Assembly (NCBI RefSeq): GCF_014191545.1 | Contig: NZ_AP023361.1 | Location: 2,198,501-2,262,500 of the forward strand | Length of the DNA: 64,000 bases | Origin: Terrihabitans soli | GTDB lineage: Bacteria > Pseudomonadota > Alphaproteobacteria > Rhizobiales > Methylopilaceae | Direction: 5' to 3' | In this document: positions 8,123-16,506 of the stretch, one piece after another | Position numbering within the stretch: position 1 is the first letter of the stretch | Layout of the letters: each line of letters opens with the position of its first letter | Translations under genes and position numbers: made by a program | Notes under the pieces: generated by a model | The model's input: the letters and a program-made list of their open reading frames with translations, nothing else | What the model was told of the DNA's origin: nothing | The model's database searches: none

Positions 8123-8827
8123 ATGCTCGATCTCACCCTCGCCGGCCGCATCAATTTTACCCCCAGGGCACCGACCAAAGACCCGCTGCCTGCAGGACTG
8201 CACAAGCTCGGCCTCTATGAGGAGCGCGACTATTTCCTCGTCGTGCCGGAAGGGCTCGATCCGAAAAAGCCGGCGCCCTTCATGATCATGTTTCATGGCG
8301 GCGGCGGCAGCGCCGAGCGCATCATGCCGGTGATGAAGACCCATGCGGAGCAAAACGGCTTTCTGCTTCTGGTGCCGCAATCGCTTTTACCGACCTGGGA
8401 CATCGTCATTGCCGGCAACGGGCCCGACCGCGAGCGGATCGAAAACGCGATCAACTGGGTCGCCGACCGCTATGCGCTACGCTCGGACAAATTCGCATTT
8501 GCCGGACATTCGGACGGCGGCTCCTATGCGCTGTCGAACGGCGTCGCCAATGGCGATTTCGTCACGCATATCCTTGCTCACTCGGCAGGCTTCTTCACGC
8601 CGCTGCACCAGGAAGGCGCACCGCATATTTTCATCGCCCATGGATCCGCGGACGAGAAAACGCCGGTGGAAACCGCCGGGCGCGCCAGTGCGCAGAAGCT
8701 GAAGGGAGCGGGCTATGACGTCACCTATATCGAATATGACGGGCCACACGCCTCGCAGCCGAACATCGTTGCGGTGATGGTGAAGTACTTTTTGAATTAT
8801 CCGCCGCCGGCTCCCGCCGCGCCATAA
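8123..8827 (+). CDS. Alpha/beta hydrolase, esterase/PHB-depolymerase-like
   Basis: This 234-residue protein has an alpha/beta hydrolase core: oxyanion-hole region MFHGGGGSAER near 55-65, nucleophile elbow FAGHSDGGSYAL near 127-138 with the catalytic serine, an acid in HGSADEKTPVE near 171-181 and the histidine in EYDGPHASQPN near 208-218. It is closest in style to the carboxylesterase/phospholipase and LpqC-type polyhydroxybutyrate-depolymerase-like families. No signal peptide is seen. The substrate cannot be read from sequence. It converges on the cytochrome gene. Confidence 0.8.
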   Translation: MLDLTLAGRINFTPRAPTKDPLPAGLHKLGLYEERDYFLVVPEGLDPKKPAPFMIMFHGGGGSAERIMPVMKTHAEQNGFLLLVPQSLLPTWDIVIAGNGPDRERIENAINWVADRYALRSDKFAFAGHSDGGSYALSNGVANGDFVTHILAHSAGFFTPLHQEGAPHIFIAHGSADEKTPVETAGRASAQKLKGAGYDVTYIEYDGPHASQPNIVAVMVKYFLNYPPPAPAAP

Positions 8828-8858
8828 GGCGCGGCAGTTTTGAGGTAGAGGCCGCGCC
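8828..8858. terminator. Hairpin between convergent genes
   Basis: Arms GGCGCGGC (8828-8835) and GCCGCGCC (8851-8858) fill the whole gap between the converging hydrolase and cytochrome genes. It could act as a bidirectional terminator, though neither side has a good T tract. Confidence 0.45.
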
Positions 8859-9341
8859 CTAGGGCGCGACCACCGTGAGATAAGGCGCTGTGGCCTTGCC
8901 ATCGGCCGCGACCGGCGCCGGGACCTGGTTCTTCACCGGCGTCAGCGATTTCAGATAGGCCGCGAGCGCGCCCGCATCCTCATCCGTCAGCGCCGCATAG
9001 GAATGCCAGGGCATGACCGGCGCAAGCGCGCGCCCGTCGGGCCGCACGCCGGTACGTACAGCTATGACGATCTGATCCTCCGACCAGGCGCCGAGGCCCG
9101 TCGCATCCGGCGTCAGATTGGGCGGATAGAAAATGCCGAGACCGGGCAGATTGAACCCGATTTCCGAGCCGCCGAGCATCCGCCCGAAATCGGGCTTTCC
9201 GGCGAAGACGCCGGGGGTATGGCAACCGCCGCAATCCATGATGCGTGCGAGATAGGCGCCGCGCTCGATTTTATCATCGGCTTTTGCGGGCAGCGCCATG
9301 AACCAGGCACAAAGCCCGATAATGGCCAGACGTCCAAACAT
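8859..9341 (-). CDS. Class I cytochrome c
   Basis: This 160-residue protein has a signal peptide (IIGLCAWFMALPAKA) followed by a single haem-binding CGGCH motif near residues 37-41 and a probable axial methionine in PVMPWHSYAAL near 108-118. The domain resembles the c-type subunits of periplasmic dehydrogenases (segments GSEIGFNLPGLGIFYPPNLTPD). It acts as a periplasmic electron carrier. The partner dehydrogenase is not adjacent, so its electron donor is unknown. It is followed by a convergent hydrolase gene and preceded by a tRNA gene. Confidence 0.88.
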   Translation of the reverse strand: MFGRLAIIGLCAWFMALPAKADDKIERGAYLARIMDCGGCHTPGVFAGKPDFGRMLGGSEIGFNLPGLGIFYPPNLTPDATGLGAWSEDQIVIAVRTGVRPDGRALAPVMPWHSYAALTDEDAGALAAYLKSLTPVKNQVPAPVAADGKATAPYLTVVAP

Positions 9342-9417
9342 GATTTCCCTCCGAAACGCCCTCGGAGGGCCGCGCTTTTAGGTGCGTTATGTTTCAGGAA
9401 TATTTCGTGGGAGCAGA

Positions 9418-9493
9418 TGGTGGGCCCACCAGGACTCGAACCTGGAACCAGACCGTTATGAGCGGTCGGCTCTAACCATTGAGCTATGGGCCC
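9418..9493 (-). tRNA. tRNA with CAT anticodon, probably tRNA-Ile2
   Basis: Read on the minus strand, the 76 nt fold as a full cloverleaf: acceptor GGGCCCA/TGGGCCC, D stem GCTC/GAGC, anticodon stem GACCG/CGGTC with loop CTCATAA, T stem CCAGG/CCTGG with loop TTCGAGT, and an encoded CCA end. The anticodon is CAT. The 8-nt D loop and the TGGTT variable loop resemble E. coli ileX more than elongator tRNA-Met, so I favour the AUA-reading tRNA-Ile whose C34 is modified by TilS. Initiator tRNA is excluded by the paired first base. Confidence 0.9.
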
Positions 9494-9542
9494 CTGGGAA
9501 GTCATATTAAATCCCCGGCCCCACTGCCAGCCGCGCAGGCTT

Positions 9543-9580
9543 AAAAAAAGAGCGCCCGGGCGGAGGACCGACCGGGCGCT
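9543..9580 (-). terminator. Rho-independent terminator of the first chemoreceptor gene
   Basis: Perfect 9-bp arms AGCGCCCGG and CCGGGCGCT (9551-9580) are followed, on the minus strand, by a run of seven T. It lies 20 bp after the stop of the chemoreceptor gene at 9601. Confidence 0.85.
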
Positions 9581-9600
9581 GATCCTGAGAGTTGGGTCCC

Positions 9601-11292
9601 TCAGGCGGCTTTGACATTGGCAAGAAAGCTCTCGACCTCGGTGCCGAGCGTCGCCGACTGCTGTGCGAGTTCACGCGCCGCCGACAGAACCTGCGCCGAA
9701 GCCTCGCCGGTGATGCTTGCGGCCTCCCTCACCTGTTCGATGCTGCCGGTCACCGACTGGGTGCCTTGGGCCGCCTGCTGGACATTGCGGGCGATTTCGT
9801 TCGTCGCCGCGCCCTGCTGCTCCACTGCCGCGGCAACCGCGTAAGTGATCTGGTTGATATTGTCGATTGTGCCGCCGATGGCGCGCAGCGCGTCGACCGC
9901 CTGCTGGGTGGATGTTTGGATTTCCGTGATCTGCGAGGAAATCTCGCTGGTCGCCCGTCCGGTCTGTGCCGCCAGTTCCTTCACTTCCGAGGCGACGACG
10001 GCAAAACCGCGTCCGGCTTCGCCGGCGCGTGCCGCCTCGATCGTGGCGTTGAGGGCCAGAAGATTGGTCTGCGAGGCGATCTCATCGATCAGCGCGACCA
10101 CATCGCCGATTTTCTGGGCTCCTTGAGTGAGCGACTGGACGATGACGTCAGCACGGCGCGCTTCTTCAACGGCATCCTTGGCGATCTTTGAGCTGTCGCC
10201 GACCTGGCGGCTGATTTCGCTGACCGAGGAGGCGAGTTCCTCCGTCGAGGCCGCCACCGTATGCACATTGGCCGAGGTTTGCTCGGCGGCCGAGGCAACA
10301 GACGCGGCCTGTTGATTGGTCTCCTCCGCCGTCGCCGACATTGAACTTGACGTCGCTTCCATCTCCGCCGCCGCCGCCGACAGCGATCTGACGAGTTCGC
10401 TCGAAGACGCTTCGAAGGTTTTGGTCAATTCGTCGAGGCGCTGGGCGCGGCGCATTTTGGCCTGGTTCTCGGCTTCCTGAAGTTCGGCAAGGCGCCGCGC
10501 CTCGATGGCGTTGTCCTTGAAGACCTGCAGCGAACGTGCGAGCTGGCCGACTTCGTCCTTGCGGTGGGTACCTTCCACCTCGACTTCAAGATCGCCACCG
10601 GCAAGGCGTCCCATGGAACTTGTCATCGACGTCATCGGCGCAACGATGCCTTTCAGGGCAATGATGGCCAGAAGGCCGGTGGCAAGCACAAGACCGACCG
10701 CGCCGGCAATCATCAGCGTATTGACCGTGGAATCGCTCGTTTCGTCCGCCTGGATTTGAGCCTGATCCATTTCCGCGACCATGGTATCGACGCGCTTGCC
10801 GATATCGTCGCGGGCCTTTCCGCGCGCCTGCCGGCCTTCGGAGAGCGAGAACTTTTCGGCGCCGTCGTGATCGCCACTGACACTGAGATCGACGCTCTTA
10901 TCGGTCGCGGCGAAATAAGAGACGACCGTGTCCTTGAGCGCCGTGTCGACGGCCCGATCCGTATCGTTCGTCAGAGCGAGCAGCTTGTCGGCGTTTTCCA
11001 GCGCTTCGGCCTTCGCCGATTCGTAGTTGGTCTTGTAAGACTGCATCAGAGCCGGATCGTCGGTCAGGATCAGGTTCTTTTCCTGAATGGTCGCTTCGTT
11101 CACCGACGCTTCGATTTGCTGCACCGCAGACAGGCTCGCCGCCGCGTCGTCGACGATCGTATCCGTCTGAGCCGCCAGCTTATCGAGACCGTCATTGGCT
11201 AAAAACAGCAGACCGACGACGACGGCTATCAGAACCACTGTCGGTACGGCGAGTTTGATCAGAAGCTTGAGGTCGTTGAACCAGCCGAACAT
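9601..11292 (-). CDS. Methyl-accepting chemotaxis protein (paralogue 1)
   Basis: This 563-residue chemoreceptor has TM1 about 11-33, a 160-residue four-helix periplasmic sensor with IQEKNLILTDDP near 69-80, TM2 about 192-213, a HAMP domain to about 265 and a long cytoplasmic signalling coiled coil. The CheA/CheW-binding hairpin tip DEIASQTNLLALNATIEA is intact. There is no C-terminal CheR pentapeptide. It shares length and nearly the whole signalling domain with the receptor at 11720-13411, so the two arose by tandem duplication. Sensor domains are more divergent than the signalling domains. The ligand is unknown. Confidence 0.95.
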   Translation of the reverse strand: MFGWFNDLKLLIKLAVPTVVLIAVVVGLLFLANDGLDKLAAQTDTIVDDAAASLSAVQQIEASVNEATIQEKNLILTDDPALMQSYKTNYESAKAEALENADKLLALTNDTDRAVDTALKDTVVSYFAATDKSVDLSVSGDHDGAEKFSLSEGRQARGKARDDIGKRVDTMVAEMDQAQIQADETSDSTVNTLMIAGAVGLVLATGLLAIIALKGIVAPMTSMTSSMGRLAGGDLEVEVEGTHRKDEVGQLARSLQVFKDNAIEARRLAELQEAENQAKMRRAQRLDELTKTFEASSSELVRSLSAAAAEMEATSSSMSATAEETNQQAASVASAAEQTSANVHTVAASTEELASSVSEISRQVGDSSKIAKDAVEEARRADVIVQSLTQGAQKIGDVVALIDEIASQTNLLALNATIEAARAGEAGRGFAVVASEVKELAAQTGRATSEISSQITEIQTSTQQAVDALRAIGGTIDNINQITYAVAAAVEQQGAATNEIARNVQQAAQGTQSVTGSIEQVREAASITGEASAQVLSAARELAQQSATLGTEVESFLANVKAA

Positions 11293-11406
11293 CGTGCGCG
11301 CTCCACAAGAGACGCCGCGCAGAAAGATGCGCGACTTTTGCGTGCATCAAAATGTCCGGTGCAGGTTAACGATTCCTGCGCGCGAGAATAAGGAAATACA
11401 CGTAAG

Positions 11407-11436
11407 GAGGGCGAAACGTCCGTACGTTTCGCCCTC
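11407..11436 (-). terminator. Strong hairpin, likely terminator
   Basis: Perfect 12-bp arms GAGGGCGAAACG and CGTTTCGCCCTC surround the 6-nt loop TCCGTA, just past the stop of the small gene at 11448. On the minus strand only a short CTT follows, so termination efficiency is uncertain. Confidence 0.65.
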
Positions 11437-11447
11437 TTCACGGGCCT

Positions 11448-11723
11448 TTAGATCAGCGCTCGCAAGGCATGAAGCCGTGTCAGTGCATCTTTCAGAAGTG
11501 ACGAAGACTCCAGCATCAGCGACATCGCCTGCTCCTTCTGCTGAATAAGCTCACGGATGCATGTGGCGGCACGCACACCGAGGTCGCGGTCCGCACCGCC
11601 CCAGGCCCGCTCGAGATCGGCAAGGAGCGCCGCCATTCGCTCGTTCGAACCCGGGGGAACGCCGTTGGCGTCCGGCAGTATATCGATCGTCTTTATCAGT
11701 TTCAGTTGCTGTCCCATGATCAT
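11448..11723 (-). CDS. Small helical protein translationally coupled to the second chemoreceptor
   Basis: This 91-residue protein starts at ATG 11723, sharing ATGA with the stop of the chemoreceptor gene upstream, a classic coupling arrangement. It is predicted to be mostly helical (NERMAALLADLERAW, CIRELIQQKEQAMSLMLE, KDALTRLHALRAL) with no membrane segment. I do not recognise a family. Stoichiometric co-translation suggests it may work with the receptor, for example as an adaptor or small regulator, but this is inference. A strong hairpin follows. Confidence 0.65.
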   Translation of the reverse strand: MIMGQQLKLIKTIDILPDANGVPPGSNERMAALLADLERAWGGADRDLGVRAATCIRELIQQKEQAMSLMLESSSLLKDALTRLHALRALI

Positions 11724-13411
11724 GCCGCCTGGACGTTGGTGAGGAAGCTCTCCACTTCCGTGCCGAGATTTGAGGAGTGCTGGGCAAGCTCGCGCGCCGC
11801 CGACAGAACCTGGGCGGAGGCCGCGCCGGTAATGCCGGCTGCTTCCCTCACCTGCTCGATATTGCCGGTCACCGCCTGCGTGCCCTGAGCCGCCTGCTGA
11901 ACATTGCGGGCGATTTCATGCGTTGCCGCACCCTGCTCTTCGACAGCCGCCGCCACCGTGTAGGTGATCTTGCTGATATTATCGATCGTGCCGCCGATGC
12001 TGCGCAGCGCTTCGACCGCCTGCTGCGTCGCAGTCTGGATTTCGGTGATCTGCGAAGAAATCTCGCTCGTCGCCCGTCCGGTCTGCGCCGCAAGCTCCTT
12101 CACTTCGGAGGCAACGACGGCAAAACCGCGGCCGGCTTCGCCGGCGCGCGCCGCTTCGATGGTGGCATTCAGGGCGAGAAGATTTGTCTGCGATGCGATC
12201 TCATCGATCAGCGCAACCACATCGCCGATCTTCTGGGCGCCTTGAGTGAGCGACTGAACTATGACGTCGGCGCGGCGCGCTTCCTCGACTGCGGCTTCCG
12301 CGATCTTGGAGCTTTCGCCGACCTGACGGCTGATCTCGCTGACGGAAGACGCGAGCTCTTCCGTGGAGGCTGCAACCGTCTGCACATTGGCGGACGTCTG
12401 TTCGGCCGCCGATGCCACCGCCGCCGCCTGCTGGTTCGTCTCTTCGGCGGTCGCCGACATCGATCCGGATGTGGCTTCCATCTCCGATGCCGCTGCAGAT
12501 AGCGAGCGGACGAGTTCACTCGACGAGCCCTGGAAGGCTTTGGTCAGTTCATCGAGACGCTGCGCCCGGCGCATCTTCGCCTGATTTTCAGCCTCGGCAG
12601 CCTCAGCCATCCGGCGCGCTTCAAGAGCATTGTCTTTGAAGACCTGCAGCGAGCGGGCAAGCTCACCGACTTCGTCCCGGCGCTTGATGCCCTGGACTTC
12701 GACCTCAAGATCGCCGCCGGCAAGGCGCCCCATCGCCGTCGTCATGCCGGTCAGCGGCTTGACCACACCCTTGATTGCGATCAGCACGAGAAGGCTGATG
12801 GCCAGCAGCAAACCGCTGCTCGCCGAGATTATGAGAACCCTGGATGTCTCGTCGCTGGTTTCGATAGCCTCGATCCGGGCGTGTTCCAGCTCCTCCCCCA
12901 TGGCATCGACACGTTTTCCGACCAGATCTCCGGCTTTGCCGCGCGCCTGGCGGCCCTCGGACATTGAAAGTTTTTCGGCGCCCTCATGGTCGCCGCTCAG
13001 GCTCATCGCAACGCTCTTGTCCGAGACTTCGAAATAGTGCTGGACCGTATCTTTGACGCCGAGGTTGATCTTTTTCCGCTCTTCGTCTGCCGCCAGGCTG
13101 ACGAGCTTTTCGGCATTTTCGAGAGCTTCCGTCTTCGCGGCTTCATACTGGGTTTTGTAAGACTGCATGAGCGCCGGGTCTTCCGAAAGAATCAGATTCT
13201 TCTCTTGGATCGTTGCTTCGTTGACCGAGCACTCCAGCTGCTGGATTGCCGCCCGCCGGGCAGCCGTTCCCTGGATGATCGACTGTGTCTGGTTCGCGAG
13301 GCTGTCTAAATCGTGACTGGCGAGGACGATCAGCCCCGTTACAACCGCAATCAAGATTGCTGTCGGCACTGCCAGCTTCACGAGCAACTTGAGATTGTCG
13401 AACCCGAACAT
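11720..13411 (-). CDS. Methyl-accepting chemotaxis protein (paralogue 2)
   Basis: I start this at ATG 13411, which follows CGGAGGGGCATTCG and gives 563 residues, the same as paralogue 1; an ATG at 13459 would add 16 residues before the membrane helix. Architecture is TM1 about 9-31, four-helix sensor (IQEKNLILSEDP), TM2 near 190-212, HAMP and signalling domain with an intact DEIASQTNLLALNATIEA tip. The signalling half is almost identical to paralogue 1, while the sensor half differs (VKDTVQHYFEVSDKS against LKDTVVSYFAATDKS). Its stop overlaps the small helical gene. The gene is divergent from the REC-EAL-LuxR gene. Confidence 0.95.
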   Translation of the reverse strand: MFGFDNLKLLVKLAVPTAILIAVVTGLIVLASHDLDSLANQTQSIIQGTAARRAAIQQLECSVNEATIQEKNLILSEDPALMQSYKTQYEAAKTEALENAEKLVSLAADEERKKINLGVKDTVQHYFEVSDKSVAMSLSGDHEGAEKLSMSEGRQARGKAGDLVGKRVDAMGEELEHARIEAIETSDETSRVLIISASSGLLLAISLLVLIAIKGVVKPLTGMTTAMGRLAGGDLEVEVQGIKRRDEVGELARSLQVFKDNALEARRMAEAAEAENQAKMRRAQRLDELTKAFQGSSSELVRSLSAAASEMEATSGSMSATAEETNQQAAAVASAAEQTSANVQTVAASTEELASSVSEISRQVGESSKIAEAAVEEARRADVIVQSLTQGAQKIGDVVALIDEIASQTNLLALNATIEAARAGEAGRGFAVVASEVKELAAQTGRATSEISSQITEIQTATQQAVEALRSIGGTIDNISKITYTVAAAVEEQGAATHEIARNVQQAAQGTQAVTGNIEQVREAAGITGAASAQVLSAARELAQHSSNLGTEVESFLTNVQAA

Positions 13412-13529
13412 CGAATGCCCCTCCGTGTGATGCCGCGCCCCCGCAGCAAAGATGGGCAACCATTGTCCGCACAGGGTTAATCGCGTCTCAGTTTGGCGTT
13501 GCGCACAAACGCTACGTAATTACGCATAC

Positions 13530-13545
13530 CCCTAAGGTCTTAGGG
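13530..13545. promoter_or_regulatory. Palindromic operator candidate in divergent region
   Basis: CCCTAAG-GT-CTTAGGG is a perfect 7-bp inverted repeat in the 231-bp region between the chemoreceptor gene (start 13411) and the REC-EAL-LuxR gene (start 13643). A second dyad, TACGTAATTACG, sits just before it at 13513-13524. LuxR-type regulators bind dyads of this size, so autoregulation by the neighbour is plausible but not shown. Confidence 0.5.
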
Positions 13546-13642
13546 AAGAGACACGCGGTGATAAACAGAATCAATGCAACCCGGTTACAATCATCATGAA
13601 ACGTAGAGACAGTTTAGTTTTGCAAATTCGGGATTAGATTTT

Positions 13643-15112
13643 ATGGTCCAATTTCCGCAAACATCGAGTGCACCAACGCCGGGTGGGCCGGCAGCACACC
13701 GCCAACTCTGCTATATCCTCGACAATGATGCGCCGGTTCGGCGCATTATTTCTTTCGGGGCCGCGCGAAAGAATTTCCGTTCGGTCGAATGTCCGTCGCT
13801 CGGAGCACTGATCGAACGAACAGTCGCTGAACGCCCCGACCTGATCTTTATCGATATCGAAGGCGCCGACAGCGACGCAGTCGAGGCTCTTCGTCATCTC
13901 GAGAAGGCGAACTATGATGGTGTTGTCCATCTTATGAGCCGACGGGAGCCTGCTCTTCTCGAAACGCTTGCCGAAATCGGCGTCACTCGCGGCCTTGTGA
14001 TGGGACACCGCCTACACAAGCCTTTCCGCCGATCGGCCATCGAGACAATCTTCGAAGAAACATCACGCGGCACGCCGCTGCCGATGGTCGGAGCGTCAGC
14101 ACCGCCTATCGTTGCCCCCGATTCCGTCACCGGCGCGACGCTGCACGATGCGGTGACGACAGGTGCTGTCGCGCTCACTTATCAGCCGCGGTTTGATCTC
14201 GAGACCGGCCGCCCCTACGGCGCGGAAGCTTTTGCGCGTCACCGCGTCTCGTTCGATCTCCTGTCCGCTTCGCGCGCATCGGCGGCGCCCGAGGATTTGG
14301 ACCGCTTGACCGAGATCATGCTGACATCGGCCATGGGCGACTGGCGCCGCTTCGCGCGTCCGTCCTTCAATCCACTGATCACGCTGCGCGTGCCTCTGGT
14401 TTCGCTGGCGCGTCTGCCGATCGGCGAAATCATCCGTCGCGGCCGTCCGCAAACGAGCGACTGGCCCGGGCTCGTCATCGAGCTGACGGAGGCGGAGGTC
14501 ACCGGCGACCCGCAGAGGATTCGCGAGATCGCTGCGCAAATGAAAATATATGGACTGGGTGTCTCCATAGGTGACTTCGGTACCGGCCGTACCACGCTGA
14601 GTGCGCTGGGCTCGGTGGCGCCGAATGAAATGACCATCGATCCAAGCTTCGTCCGCAGCTGCGCGACCCGGGTATTCAACAGCCGCATCTGTAATTCGCT
14701 GGTCCTTCTTGCCCGCAGCCTCGGCGCACGTTCGGTGGCGGAGGGCGTCGGCTCCGACGAAGACCTCATGGCTCTTATCAAGCTCGGCTGCGATGCGGCC
14801 CAGGGCGATTTTCTGGCGCGGCCGCTGCTCGCCGAGGATTTCGAACGCTTCCTCGCGCGCGGCGATTTCCTCGACCTTCCGGAGGTGCGGACGTCCAACC
14901 TCCTGCACCTGCGTCAGCACGATGCGCGCCTGAGCCTGCGCGAGATCGAGGTGCTGGAACACATCGCCATGGGCAAATCGAGCAAGGAGACGGGCCAGGC
15001 GCTCGGTCTCAGTCCGCGCACCATCGATGTGTACCGCGCCAAGCTGATGGCCAAGCTGAACGCCAGAAACGTAGCCGAACTGGTCAAGGTTGCCCTTACA
15101 GCCCGCCATTAA
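13643..15112 (+). CDS. Response regulator with degenerate EAL and C-terminal LuxR HTH
   Basis: This 489-residue protein combines three domains. Residues 20-138 are a receiver-like domain with acidic D27/D29, phosphoacceptor D71 and K126. Residues about 165-405 form an EAL domain that has lost catalytic residues: EAL is EAF (195-197), the metal-binding Asn of the NLS motif is replaced (VPLV), DDFGTG is GDFGTG (310-315), and the IDxSF lysine and the last Glu of AEGVE are missing. Residues about 427-487 are a LuxR-type HTH (LSLREIEVLEHIAMG, SPRTIDVYRAKLMAKL). It is probably a phosphorylation- and perhaps c-di-GMP-responsive transcription factor, not a phosphodiesterase. It lies divergent to two chemoreceptor genes. 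Confidence 0.88.
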   Translation: MVQFPQTSSAPTPGGPAAHRQLCYILDNDAPVRRIISFGAARKNFRSVECPSLGALIERTVAERPDLIFIDIEGADSDAVEALRHLEKANYDGVVHLMSRREPALLETLAEIGVTRGLVMGHRLHKPFRRSAIETIFEETSRGTPLPMVGASAPPIVAPDSVTGATLHDAVTTGAVALTYQPRFDLETGRPYGAEAFARHRVSFDLLSASRASAAPEDLDRLTEIMLTSAMGDWRRFARPSFNPLITLRVPLVSLARLPIGEIIRRGRPQTSDWPGLVIELTEAEVTGDPQRIREIAAQMKIYGLGVSIGDFGTGRTTLSALGSVAPNEMTIDPSFVRSCATRVFNSRICNSLVLLARSLGARSVAEGVGSDEDLMALIKLGCDAAQGDFLARPLLAEDFERFLARGDFLDLPEVRTSNLLHLRQHDARLSLREIEVLEHIAMGKSSKETGQALGLSPRTIDVYRAKLMAKLNARNVAELVKVALTARH

Positions 15113-15166
15113 CGATTTTCAGGCCTGAAACAAATCTCCGGTTGCGGGAAATCTCCGGGAAATCCT

Positions 15167-15184
15167 GCCGAAACAGCCTTCGGC
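15167..15184 (+). terminator. Weak hairpin after the REC-EAL-LuxR gene
   Basis: GCCGAA and TTCGGC flank a 6-nt loop, 54 bp past the stop. No T tract follows, so it may be only a weak terminator or a leader structure for the next gene. Confidence 0.3.
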
Positions 15185-15229
15185 TAGCACAGCCTCGACC
15201 GATGCCCTTTTCGGGCTCCGGAGGTCGAT

Positions 15230-16444
15230 ATGAGATTTCTTCTCGCTGCTGCTGTGCTTGCCATCGTGCCTTTGCCCGCGTCCGCCGATGACAGTAGCGC
15301 AAGCCAGTGCCTGTCCTTTCTGAGCCGCGACTGGGACATCAGCGATCAGGAGCAATTCCAGCGCGACCAGCGGATCTGGCGCTTGAGCTGCCAGCGCGCC
15401 CTCTTTGCCGATCCGGAAAATCCGAAAATCATTACCTCGCTCGGCAAAGCTTGGAGTTCGATGGGATTTGACAACATCTCCCTGCCCCTGACGCGCAAGG
15501 CCGCGGCCATGGGTGACACCGAGGCGATGTTCGATATTTACACGATGCACTTCAGCTTCAGCCGTCATCTCGACCGCGATCCCCGTGTCACGCGCGAGGA
15601 AGGCGCCGCCGCTTTGCGCCGCGCGGCAGAACTCGGTCATCCAGCGGCGATCCAGGTCATGATGCAGCGCCTCGAGCGCGGTGACATGATCAAGCGCGAT
15701 TTAAAAGAGGCCGTTGTTTGGGCCGAACGCGCGATGAAAAATCCGCCGAAGGACAGCTATACCGGCGACACCGAAGTCGCGCTCGGCCGCCTCCTGATCA
15801 AGCTCGACGACCCCAAGCAGCGCCAGCGCGGCATGGACCTTCTCGTCGGGACCAAACGCAGCGATGCCGCGGCCTATTTCGCCGATGCCATCCGACCGAC
15901 GGATCCCGTGCGCGCCCGTAAAATCTACGAAGACGTTCTGAGTTCCCAGGAGGGCCATGCCGCGCCCGCGCTTGCCGATATGCTGTTCAAGGGCGAAGGC
16001 GGCCCGGCCGATCCAAAACGTGCCGTCGATCTTCTCGACGGCGGCTCTTGGTTCGGCGACTCGCCTTGGGTGCGCGCCTATTACGGACGCCTGCTTGTCG
16101 AAGGCAAATATGTGAAGCCCGATCTGCAGAAGGGCGTCGAATATATGAGCTACATGATGCAGTGGTCGATCGAATGGCGGCACGAGGTCATGGACCTTCT
16201 CGCACGCTATCCGAACCTCCGGCTCTCCTATCCCGACGGCATGTATTACGACGCGATCGAGGCCGTCGAACTCGGCGAGCCGGGCGCCGTGATGGCGCTG
16301 GTCAATCTGAACCTGTCGAAGAACGAGCAGTTCCGCGATCTCGAAGCCGGCTGCCATCTCGCACAATGGGCCGCCGAGAACGGCTTTGAGGCGGCAAAAG
16401 CGCGCCTTGCGGATTGCACGCCCGTGCCCGGCACCATGCGCTAA
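15230..16444 (+). CDS. Exported Sel1-like repeat protein
   Basis: This 404-residue protein has a signal peptide (FLLAAAVLAIVPLPASA) and a series of Sel1/TPR-like helical repeats, for example EEGAAALRRAAELGHPAAIQ, LKEAVVWAERAM, PKRAVDLLDGG and LQKGVEYMSYM. Such solenoids act in protein-protein contacts in the envelope, with no enzymatic role. The start follows CCGGAGGTCGAT. It is likely periplasmic. I cannot name a partner. The next gene (SIMPL) begins 63 bp after its stop and may be co-transcribed. Confidence 0.8.
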   Translation: MRFLLAAAVLAIVPLPASADDSSASQCLSFLSRDWDISDQEQFQRDQRIWRLSCQRALFADPENPKIITSLGKAWSSMGFDNISLPLTRKAAAMGDTEAMFDIYTMHFSFSRHLDRDPRVTREEGAAALRRAAELGHPAAIQVMMQRLERGDMIKRDLKEAVVWAERAMKNPPKDSYTGDTEVALGRLLIKLDDPKQRQRGMDLLVGTKRSDAAAYFADAIRPTDPVRARKIYEDVLSSQEGHAAPALADMLFKGEGGPADPKRAVDLLDGGSWFGDSPWVRAYYGRLLVEGKYVKPDLQKGVEYMSYMMQWSIEWRHEVMDLLARYPNLRLSYPDGMYYDAIEAVELGEPGAVMALVNLNLSKNEQFRDLEAGCHLAQWAAENGFEAAKARLADCTPVPGTMR

Positions 16445-16506
16445 CCGCCTTCAAGCCGCCCGGATTGAGCGCTCTGGTCCCGCTCCCGCCAATGGAGACG
16501 CCTCGA

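Noticed and set aside
9418-9493. Integration site at the tRNA gene
   Set aside because: Flanking genes are ordinary and there is no integrase or partial tRNA copy downstream.
13411-13459. An earlier ATG for the second chemoreceptor
   Set aside because: Sixteen extra residues would precede the membrane helix, and the downstream ATG has a better ribosome-binding site and matches paralogue length.
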